Positions 45,328 to 54,931 of a stretch of DNA of 64,000 nucleotides are shown here, one piece after another. The stretch covers positions 16,533 through 80,532 of the forward strand of contig MU001703.1 in the NCBI GenBank assembly GCA_010093515.1, given 5' to 3'. This stretch comes from Lineolata rhizophorae (lineage: Eukaryota; Ascomycota; Dothideomycetes; Lineolatales; Lineolataceae). A program made the translations under genes and the position numbers. The stretch's first letter is position 1. Each line of letters opens with the position of its first letter. Below the pieces are notes generated by a model. The model did not search any database and was not told where the DNA came from. It saw only the letters and a program-made list of their open reading frames with translations.

Positions 45328-48308
45328 ATCGACATCGTCGTCGTCTTCTTCGTCTTCTTCGTCATCGTCTTCATCGTCCTCCTCCTCCTCGTCATCCTCA
45401 TCATCCTCGTCGCGGTGCCGGCGATGCCGCCGACGTCTACGAAGTCTCCGGCGCTCTCTCGGCCCAGCCGCTTCGGCCTCCTCATCGGCCGCCGCAGCCG
45501 CGACCGGCGAGCCGGGTGCCGCCGCGCCCACGGCCGCCACGGCCGCCGCCGCCGCCACGGCGGTGCCCGCCTCGGGCCTCGACGCCGGGCTCGCCCGCGC
45601 GTGGCTGCGGCGCGGCTGCCCGTCGCCGTACTCGATGATGCTGTTAGCCGAGAGGCGCGACGGGACGGCCGGCATGTGCGGCGTGTGCGGCGTGTGGGGG
45701 CTGACGGGCTTGCCGCCGGGCGAGCTCGACGTCGAGGCCGACGTGCCCGGGTACATCATGGGCGGCGGGTGGTTCGCGGAGCCGGCGGCCTGGCGGGAGC
45801 CGGCCGAGCCGGCCGAGCCCGGCGCGGCTGCCGTCGCCGTCGCCGCCGCCGCCGTCATCGTCGACGCCGACCGGTTGAGCACCAGCGACGAGGACATGGA
45901 GTCCGACAGGGCGGCGGCCTCGTCGCGCAGGCGGAAGTAGCGGCCGAGCTGGGCGGCCGGGCGGCGCACGTTGATCTCGCGCGCCGCCGTCCGCTCGGGC
46001 CGCGAGAAGCTCTTCAAGTCCTTGTTCTGCTCGACCAGCTTCAGGAAGTCCGAGATGTCGTCGTCGTCGTTCTTGATCGAGCCCGAGCTCCCGCCCGCGA
46101 CGCCCGCGCCCGCGCCCGCGCCCACGGGCCCACCTGCTCCAGCACCAGCACCAGCCCCGGCACCGGCACCGGCACCCCCGCCCTCCGTGACGAGCATGCC
46201 CGAGCCGAGCTGGTGCGCCAACGACGACGCCAAGCTGCCCTTGCCGCTGCTATTGTTGTCGTCCTCGGTCTTGCTGCCGCCGCCGCCGCCGCCGCCCGAC
46301 GAGAAGCGGCTCCGGCGGTGCCCGAAGCTGCTGCTGTACCGCGCCATGGGCGCCGGCTTGGGCGAGCTCGACGCCGACGACGCCAGCGCCGTCGTCGCCG
46401 CGTCGTTGTACGCCGGCACCGGCGCGCCCGCCAAGCCGCGCAGCGCCGCCTGTGGCAGCGCGCTGTTGAGCGAGTTGCGGTTGCGCGCCTGGTGCAGGCC
46501 GGCCTGGGCGTTGGCGGGCGATCCCCCCCCGCCGGCGCCGGCGCCGGCGCCGCCTCGGCCCGCCGACGTGCCCGGCGACACGAGGCCCGGCGCCGGGGAC
46601 GACGAGAGCGAGCCGGCCTTGAAAGGCTGGAAGGAGACGGAGGGGCGGCGCGGGTATGAGGCGGGGGTTTCGGAGCGGAGCGAGGACCGCTCCGAGGCGT
46701 GGGCGGCGCGGAGGCTGTGGCTGTGGCTGTGGCTGTGGTGGTTGTGGTGGCTGGGGGGCGCCGGCAGCGGCTTCTGCGGGGGTGGCGGCGATTCGGGCGA
46801 GCCGGACGGGAGGTCGCGAGCGGCGCGCAGGGCCGTCATCGGGCTCGTGCCCGTCGGCGGCGGCGCGCCGCCGCCCTGGTTGTGGAAGGTCGACATGGAG
46901 CCGTACGCCGTGGCGATGTCGGCCTGCGGCTGGTCGCTCTCGAAGCCGGGGCGGACCGGGAGGGAGCCCGGCACCTGCTGGTTGTCACGCTGCGTCGTCG
47001 CTGCGTCGTGGTGGTGGTGGGGGTGATGGTGATGGTGATGATACTGGGACGCCTCTGGCTCGCCAAAGTCAGCCGCGCGGCGCCCCTTGAGCGAGGGCTG
47101 GAAGTACTGGTCCGCACCGTCGAGCCCCATGAAGCGCGAGCTAAGCAGGGCCTCGGAATCCTCGATGCGGAAAGCGCAGTTGACGCGATACGTGACGGCG
47201 ACTTTGAGCGGGCCGATGGGCGACGCCGAAGGCTCGAACGCGAAGCGCTCCGTCACGGCGGCGATGCTGCCGGCGAGCCCGCCGGACGGCGGCGGCGGCG
47301 GCGGCGGCGGGTGCAGAGGCACGTCGAGCGTGTCGATGTCGCGCAGCGAGTCGGCTTCGTCGGCGGGCAGGATGCGCCACTTGAGCTCGAGCGCGGGGCC
47401 GGCCGTCTGGCGCGAGTTCTGGCGGAAGAGCCTCCAGGCCGGGAGCTGGCGCGGGAAGAGGTACAGAGAGCGGAAGAGCACGACGGCCTTTTTGTAGACG
47501 TTGGCGAGGTCGGCCAGCGAGTCGCGCGGATCGGCGCCGGGCGGCGGTTGGCCCACGGCCACGTCCCACCGTTCTAGCACGATCTGCGTCGGCTTCGTCG
47601 GCGGACGTCCTGGCGCGGGCGAGCCGTTGGGCGACGCCGCCGTCAACTCTGCAAGCGCCTCGTCCACGTCCCACCGCCGGCCGCTGCCGCCGCCGCCGCC
47701 GCCGCCATCCTCGTCCACGATGACGAGCGTCTGGTTGTTGTTCAGATCGGCGGTGTCGATGAAGATTTCAATGGTCATGGGCGGCGGATGGATGTCGACG
47801 ACGCTGACGGGGGCCTTCCAGGGGAGGAGCGAGGGGGCGAGCACGTCGGTCTCGTCCAGGATCAGGTTGAACTGTTGGCGCGAGGGGCACCACTTAGTTA
47901 GACCGAAGGAACATAGCTCTGCGACGGGGATGTCCAACCGATCAAACGTACCCATTTGTTCACCCTGACCTCGCCGTACGAGTTCCTGGACCGCGGCAGC
48001 GCCACGCGCGACGACACGATGGTCAGGGCCGACTTGGTGAAGAACTGCTGGATGACCTGGTTCAGCTTGGCCATGTCGCGCTGGAGCCGGTCCTCGTGCT
48101 GCTGGTGCTGGTGCTGGTGCTGGTGCTGGTGCTGCTGGGCCGCCGCGCCCCGGCCGCCGCCCTGGTCGTCGAGGCTGGATCGCGGGGTGCCGCCGACGCC
48201 GTCTCGCTGGTTGTTCGTCCTGGCCGGGTTGGTTTGAGGGTTGGCGGCCGGCCCGCCCGTGGGCCGCGCCGACGAGGGCCGCGACGTCGGTCGCGGGTGC
48301 TGGTGCAT
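44215..48308 (-). CDS. Autophagy-related protein 13 (ATG13)
   Basis: A scaffold and regulator of the Atg1 kinase complex that starts autophagosome formation. Its phosphorylation by TORC1 couples autophagy to nutrients. Exons are 47952-48308 and 44215-47871 (intron 47872-47951, phase 0), giving 1337 residues. After a Gln/His-rich N-terminus (MHQHPRPTSRPSSARPTGG) comes the HORMA domain: KLNQVIQQFFTKSALTIVSS, VRVNKW|FNLILDETD across the intron, then IVLERWDVAV, AVVLFRSLYLFPRQLPAWRL, and KVAVTYRVNCAFRIEDSE, after which FMGLD begins the disordered tail. The tail contains FKAGSLSSSP-type phospho-rich motifs, ISDFLKLVEQNKDLKSF, and near the C-terminus EGLLFTMSEIG, which are conserved in fungal ATG13. 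It also has long Gly/Ala, His (about 10) and Asp/Glu (about 50) tracts. These make it longer than the roughly 950 residues I recall for relatives. Confidence 0.95.
45215..45400 (-). repeat. Trinucleotide tracts coding poly-His and poly-Asp/Glu in ATG13
   Basis: Read on the minus strand, 45215-45245 is a CAC/CAT run for about ten His and 45285-45400 is a GAC/GAT/GAA run for a long acidic tract. Mixed codons again indicate coding sequence rather than a pure DNA repeat. Confidence 0.85.
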
Positions 48309-49290
48309 CTCGTGCGGGCTGGGTGCGGCTCGGCGGCGCGCCTGTGATGGAGCGCGTGGTTCGGCTGGTGATGGAGGCGGGAGAACGGCCGGGTCGACTT
48401 TGTGTGACTCGAGATGAGGATGGATCGATGGTTGAGGGGAGGGGAGGGAGGGATGGCGCTAGCGGGGGAGCGTAGGGTGATGGGCAGCGGCGAGGGAAGA
48501 GGACGACGGCTCCATCACAGTGTTGCGGTCACGTTGTCGGAGAGGAGGCGATGGGCGGGATTGAGGCGGTAATGGATGCCGGCGTGGGCCGGTGTGGGTT
48601 TGTCGGGGCGAGGTGAGGTCGAGGCAAGGTAGTCGTGCTAGGGGCCGGTAGAGACGAGCTGCGGGCGGGTGCCAGTGCGGGTAGGGATTGTTTAAAAAGC
48701 GAGGCTTGGCCCGGGCAGGAGGATCGGAGGGTCGCTGGCGCCTGTCTCAGGCAGCAGTCATGACGGCGGTTGGGCGGATCGTGGAGGGTTCTCGGGGGAG
48801 GGGGATGGAGCTGGGCGGGTGGAGCTTGGGGCGGGCCGCGCACGAGGGGGTTTTGACGGGCGCCCGGAGCAGCAGCTCGCAGCCGCGCCGGCCGGGGCAA
48901 GTGGATGCGAGCGCTCGATAAGCCCGACGATGGCCGCCACGACGAGATGCAAGGCACACGCCGCGCGCAACGCACAACGCGCAGGTGCTGGCGGTCGCCC
49001 CGGCGCACGTGCTGCTCTTGTACTCTTTTGCTCCGGCGGGGACCGGGGAGACGTGAAGAACGGCGGGGGAAACAAAGCCGGGGCGGCGGCGCGCGGGAGG
49101 ACTGCAAAGGCAGGGCCGTCCTGGAGCAATAAATGCGTGCGAGAGGGAATGCTGAAGGTGCGTGACTTGGGCGGCCCTGAGTCAACCGCCGGGGGGAGTG
49201 ACTTGTGACTCGCTCAACTGACGAGCTCGGGGGAGACGGGGCCGATGCGTGGTGGCCGAGCGGCGCGGTGCACGCCGGCTGCTTGCCTGC

Positions 49291-49374
49291 TGCTTGCTGC
49301 TTGCTGCTTGCTGCTTGCTGCTTGCTGCTTGCTGCTTGCTGCTTGCTGCTTGCTGCTTGCTGCTTGCTGCTTGC
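49291..49374. repeat. Perfect 7-bp minisatellite, TGCTTGC x 12
   Basis: Twelve uninterrupted copies of TGCTTGC, followed by a short imperfect tail. Because the unit is 7 bases, translation cycles through all three frames with a period of seven residues (minus strand AASSKQQ). That produces apparent open frames which should not be taken as genes. Confidence 0.95.
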
Positions 49375-51198
49375 TTGCCTGCCCTCCCCAGGCGGGATGA
49401 TCCGGAGCCTGCGAGCACACCCTCGCGCCGGAAGGGAACGGAGACATGGCGGAGCGATGGCGCTGCTGCCATGTACTCCGCACGCATTGCCTACGCACAC
49501 TCCTCCGCAGCACGCCTCCGTCCCTCCATAGCACGCACGCCGCGCACAGCACGTAGCAGCGGCACCACCAGCGAAGCCGTGACTCCTCGCCGCCGCGCCA
49601 AAAAGCTTCCGTCCCGCGCCTTGCAGCAGCAGCCGTGGCCGCCAAACCGCAAGCCGCCTAGCGCCCGCCGCCGCTCGCGCAGCTCCAGCGGCTCCATCTA
49701 GTGACGGCGCGCCAGCGCACTCCCCGAGCCTCTCTCCCCGTGCCTCTCTCCCTCTCTCGTCCGTTCTCTGTGCCGCCGGGAGCCTGGACCCGGGCCCCGT
49801 CGAACCGCACGCGAGGACCTACATTCCTGCTAGGCTCGACGCGTCGGCTTTCCGATCGAGCCTTTCGCGGCGTATGTACAACCGATCGTGGACGGGCAGG
49901 GGGCCCCAGCACACCGGTAGCGGACGGCGCGCCCGGCATGGGATATGCACGGAGTGTGTAGAATGAAATGCCATGGCGTGGGCGTCTGACCGCCCGCCGG
50001 GTGTCTCCAGTCCACATACGGAGAAGGGAATCCGCGAGATGGGGCAACAACCGGGCCTGAACGTCGCAATTGGGCGAGCCGGCCCACCCGAGCACCGGCC
50101 GCTGGATCGCTGGATTCCGACGCTATCTGGACCGGCGCGGCCGCGTGCGTTTGGAGTCAGTATGTATGTACCTATGCAAGTCGCGCGAGACTTCGTCGCT
50201 CGGCGGCCCAGGCGAACGGCGCGCCTGCGCGCCTTAATAAGCCGGCGTCATCCTCCGCCGGGACAAAAACATCGTTGCTTCCCGATCGTCTCGTGCCGCC
50301 GTCGGCCGGTCTGAGGCACGCGACCGGCCCCGTCTCCGGTCCGCCTCGCCTCCCTGAATCACGACGACGGAGACGCCAAAACTCGCAAACCAACTCGGCG
50401 TGGCAGTGTTTTCTACTCGAGCAACTTGCTCCCGTGCAAGAGTGGGTTCTGCCAAACTCTGCGGCTCTCACACCAGCCGGGGAGGGTGGGTGGCCGCCCA
50501 GGCACGCTCTCGTCCGCGCCGTCAAATCGCCATGCAGACCCTCCCTCCCTCGCAGCCAACGCCTCCGTTATCTGCCCCATGTTGCACCGCCCAAGGGGCA
50601 CCCACCCGTCCTTCCCCGCATCCCACAAGCCGATAAGGTCTCAGCCAGGCCGTCCAGCTAGCTTGCGCACTCGAGGACCCGCCACGGAGCCTGGTCTCGA
50701 CAATGACTGTGCATGCGAACGGGCTCGTCGGCACCACATACCAATTCCACGGCCCCAGCGCGCGGAACGCCGCATGCGCGGAGGAGGAATCGGCCATCGT
50801 GGGCGCAGGGGCGCCAGCAGGCAGCACATGCCTGAAGCCGGGATGTGTGCCGCAACTCGCACAAACATATTTTTTCCCCACCCAAGCTGCGTCAGATTCA
50901 TTCGACTCGCTGCGCCCAGCTATGTACCGTAGGTCCGCCCCGCTCCAGGCAGTCGGCACTAGTTTTCGAGAGCCCTCATGGCCGCCTGGCCCGCTCCGTC
51001 CAGCATGAGCTACATATGTCAATTCCACAAAGCACTCCGCCGGCGCAGTCGCCGCTCCTTGGGCGGGAAATCCTGCTGCATGGCCGTTTGGACCCTGTCG
51101 GCGGCCGGCTCGTTCGCGCGGCGGCAACCTTAAGACTCGTCCCACCCTGTGTCTCGCAGTCCAGTCAGACCTGTTGGCGCCCAACCCGTGTGCAGAAT

Positions 51199-51219
51199 AT
51201 GTGTGTGTGTGTGTGTGTG
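51199..51219. repeat. GT dinucleotide microsatellite
   Basis: About ten TG/GT units with no interruption, in intergenic sequence. Confidence 0.9.
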
Positions 51220-52253
51220 GCGCTCGGGCACGGTGAGTTGAATGCTGCTGCCAAGCCTCTCTCTGCCCAGGTCCCCCGCCCTGACCGGTGAAGGCAGGCG
51301 TGGTGCTCAGCACAGGAACGCCCAGCGACGATGCGTCGACGCGTCGATGCCATCTCCTGACAGGACGCGCGCTCGGTGCCTGGATGATAGGCCGGAGGGC
51401 GAGAAAAGAGGAGAAACGGCCGGCGGAAAAAAGTGTTAATGCGGTGCGGGGGAAATGTCATGCTTGCCCGGATTGTGGCCTGGCCGTGTCTTGCTCGTTC
51501 CTCTGGAAGCCTTACACGAGCGCGTACCTAGACAGTCAGTTAGAAAAGCGGCTTTCGTCCATGCGTAGGTGGCGAGGACGCTGGAGCCTGGACCATGCTG
51601 GAACGGGCAACCGATAGGAATGCGGAGGCGCATTAAGTTGCTGCAGGGCGCGGCGGGAGGCTCCCTTTCTCGGCTCGAGCACAATACGCCTGTGCAACAG
51701 CGACGGATCGCTCGAGACCTCCGCCATTCTTTACACGAGAACAAGACGTCCCACGTTGTACGGGATGCCTGGGTCCTACAGGACACAGGCCCAGGCCCCC
51801 CGTCTCTCTCGTCGTCCGTCCGCCGTGGGCGAATCGGCCTCCAGATGCGTTCAACTGGGCACCCTAAACCACGGCCCGCGAGTCCCAGCGCGCCGGAGCC
51901 GAGCATGGGTGAGCGCCGTGCAGCCCACGCCGGGAAACGGCCGGTGTCCTGCAAACCACATATGAACCCATCCTCGGCCGACCGTAACCACCTGACGACG
52001 GACGTGCTTGAGCTTTAGTGCTTCCTACTACACCGTTACACGTACCCGCCAGTGATACAACGCATGCATTGTCCTGCGAAAAGAGGTGCATCCGCGCCGT
52101 GCAATTGATTTCCGTGCCGCTACTTCAGACGGGTCGCCCAATTGAGAGCACGCGCCGATATACTGCAGCTTTAAACCATCGTGTATAACGCGGACGGTTC
52201 TCCCGGCTAGTCAGGGCGACCTATCGCGTTCACATTCCTTCGCATTCATCCAT

Positions 52254-52798
52254 NNNNNNNNNNNNNNNNNNNNNNNNNNNNNNNNNNNNNNNNNNNNNNN
52301 NNNNNNNNNNNNNNNNNNNNNNNNNNNNNNNNNNNNNNNNNNNNNNNNNNNNNNNNNNNNNNNNNNNNNNNNNNNNNNNNNNNNNNNNNNNNNNNNNNNN
52401 NNNNNNNNNNNNNNNNNNNNNNNNNNNNNNNNNNNNNNNNNNNNNNNNNNNNNNNNNNNNNNNNNNNNNNNNNNNNNNNNNNNNNNNNNNNNNNNNNNNN
52501 NNNNNNNNNNNNNNNNNNNNNNNNNNNNNNNNNNNNNNNNNNNNNNNNNNNNNNNNNNNNNNNNNNNNNNNNNNNNNNNNNNNNNNNNNNNNNNNNNNNN
52601 NNNNNNNNNNNNNNNNNNNNNNNNNNNNNNNNNNNNNNNNNNNNNNNNNNNNNNNNNNNNNNNNNNNNNNNNNNNNNNNNNNNNNNNNNNNNNNNNNNNN
52701 NNNNNNNNNNNNNNNNNNNNNNNNNNNNNNNNNNNNNNNNNNNNNNNNNNNNNNNNNNNNNNNNNNNNNNNNNNNNNNNNNNNNNNNNNNNNNNNNNN
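52254..52798. other. Assembly gap (545 N)
   Basis: Unresolved bases. The gap begins about 55 bases beyond the 3' side of the arylsulfotransferase gene, so part of that gene's 3' untranslated region may be missing. Nothing can be said about what it holds. Confidence 0.99.
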
Positions 52799-52853
52799 GG
52801 GGGGACGTTAACAAAACTTTGCCGAACGGATAAGAAACTCTGATAAATTCATC

Positions 52854-54931
52854 TCACAGCACCGCCACACCCGCCGCACCCGCCACGACCGCCATCCACC
52901 AGCTCGACTCCCGATTCCAGGCCAACGCGCCGTCCGCCGCGCTGCTGGACGTGGATGCCGGCGCCGACGACGTCGTCGAGCTCGCGTCCCCATCATCCGC
53001 GCTCCCAGAGTCGCTGTCATCGCTATCGTCGTCGTTGTCGTCATCGTCGTCGTCATCATCGTCCGCGGCGCTCGCGAAGCTCAAGCTGCCGACGTCGCCC
53101 TGGACCTCGACCGTCTCGCCGTTGTCGAGGTCGTACGCGTCGGTGGCGACGCCGACTACGTTGCCGTCGGCGTCAAGCGGGACGGCGAGAACAAAGCGAG
53201 CGGCGTCGCCGACGGTGACGTTGGTCTCGAAGCCGGCGCTCGTCACGTTCTTCCACCACATGGTGCCGTTCAGGAGCGCGTCGGCCGACTCGTTGGCGGC
53301 GAGCAGGGCCCAGGCGTCGATGCCCGTCGCGCCGTTCCACGAGAAGAAGAGCATGCCGTCGGTCGAGCTGTTGTCGCCGTCGCCGGCCGCGATCACGGGC
53401 GCCGCCGACGGCCGCCCCGTCCAGTCCTGCTTGTACACCCGGTAGCTGTTGACGCTGCGGTTGCCCATGATGCCGAACTGCACGTCCCAGAGCACGGCGC
53501 CGTCGGGGCTGTACTCGGTGAAGATGGGCTCGGACCCGTAGCCCATGAGCACGTTGCCGTTGTCGAGCAGCTGCAGGTTGCCCTGCGACTGCGAGATGAG
53601 GCCGTTGGGCGACATGTACGTCTCGTCCACCACGGCCGTCATGGCGTCCGTGTCGACCGTGATGCGCAGCCCGCGCGTCGGCATGTCCGGATCCGTGTGC
53701 CCGTTGTCGTGGTTGTCGAAGAGGGTGAAGGTCGTCGGGTCGCTCTCGTCCACCCAGCGCGCGTCGTGCTGCCACGAGAAGTTGGTCGCGTTGCCGCCCG
53801 ACAGGTCGTCGAACTCGTTGCGGCTGCCGCCCAGGACCCACAGCACGTCGCCCGTCGACCCGTCAACGTAGCACACGGTGTGCGTGTGCCGCGCCGACAC
53901 CAGGTAGTTGCCCGCCTCGTCCTTCTCCACGCTGTTGATGTGGAAGAAGTCGAAGCCGTTGTCCTCGTCCTGCCCGGTGTCCTGCGGCGGGATGAAGGCG
54001 TCGTCCATGGTGAAGTGGTCCGACGCCCGCCACATGAAGATCAGCTCGTTGGTCGCGATGTCGATCTCCTGGAACACGCCGTCGATGATCCACCCGTCCT
54101 CAATGTCCAGGTCCGAGAGGTCGTACGGGATCGGCTCGTACACCGTCACAAGTGCGGTGCCTTCCTGGGTCAGCTGGAACTCGTGGAAGTCGCCATCGAC
54201 GTTCACGTCCACGGCTGAGAGGTTGTACGCGATATCGTACGAGGAGTTGAGCTGCAGCAAGGGCGAATGCGTTAGTGAAAAACCCACCCCATTTTTGGGA
54301 AAGAAAAAAAAAAATCTTAGGTTCGATAATCAGTCATCGATTTGACGTCCGATTGAGGTTCGTGGAGCTCGATTGGTCCCAGCGAACCCCCCCACATCAT
54401 CGAGTTGAGACATTCCGACGATCGTCGCTGCAGATCAACACCTGCGTCGCGGCCCCGCCTCCCACCCCCCACCCATGTTTCGCCCTCAATCTAACTGAAA
54501 CAAAGAAAACAACTCACCATCAAATAGTGACCACGGCCATGGCCCCCCAGGATCTCGCCGACCCAGAAGGTGATGTAATCCTCGTCGTCGTACTGCTGGA
54601 CGCGCACGTCGAAGACCTCGCCGTAGCCCTCGCCGAACCAGACGAGGTCCAGCGTCTCGGCGTCGATGATCATGGGCGCCGGCGCGAAGACGGCGCCGGC
54701 GCGCGGCGCCATGAAGATGTACGAGCTGTTCGACACGTCGTCCTCCTGCTCGTGCAGCACGTTGAAGATGGGCGACGCGATCTCTTCGCTCGTCTGGTAG
54801 TACTGCACCGGGTAGAGGCCGTAGGCCTGGTCCTGGTAGGCCGGGTCGTCATCGTAGGGCTCTACGTCGGCCAGGGTGCGGCCGGCGGCGAGGAGGCCGA
54901 GCAGGAGCGCCGACACGAGCGTCGGTGCCAT
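52854..54931 (-). CDS. Arylsulfotransferase-family protein (ASST), secreted and probably GPI-anchored
   Basis: A member of the fungal arylsulfotransferase family (beta-propeller fold related to bacterial ASST, which moves sulfate between phenolic compounds). The fungal substrate is not known. Exons are 54518-54931 and 52854-54251, giving 603 residues; the intron (54252-54517) is 266 bases, with GTGAGT and GCTGCAG ends, phase 0. A signal peptide (MAPTLVSALLLGLLAAG) is followed by an acidic segment. Family blocks are MIIDAETLDLVWFGEG, DGDFHEFQLTQEGTALVTVY, DGWIIDGVFQEIDIAT, FFHINSVEKDEAGNYLVSAR, FSWQHDARW (His-Asp motif), FDNHDNGH, then QGNLQLLDNGNVLMGYG. A linker rich in Asp/Ser follows, and a C-terminal small-residue plus hydrophobic tail (WWMAVVAGAAGVAVL) fits GPI attachment. 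Confidence 0.9.

Larger units (their letters stand above)
48309..52253. other. Gene-poor GC-rich region upstream of ATG13, up to the assembly gap
   Basis: 3.9 kb without a supported gene. The first few hundred bases are the ATG13 promoter and leader, with an A/G-rich stretch. Further on lie a heptamer minisatellite (49291-49374) and a GT dinucleotide run at 51199-51219. Open frames on both strands have biased GC-rich composition and no family motifs. Confidence 0.4.

Noticed and set aside
45016-46659. Plus-strand open frame of 547 codons (and another of 351 codons at 45971-47026) opposite ATG13
   Set aside because: They are antisense to a confidently identified gene. Their composition (Arg/Gly/Val runs) is what GC-rich Gly/Ala/Asp codons give when read in reverse.
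48529-49500. Minus-strand frame of 323 codons
   Set aside because: Its central part is the 7-base minisatellite read as AASSKQQ repeats. The rest is Arg/Pro/Ser-rich with no family features.
52230-52814. Open frame across the assembly gap
   Set aside because: It consists almost only of N and has no information content.
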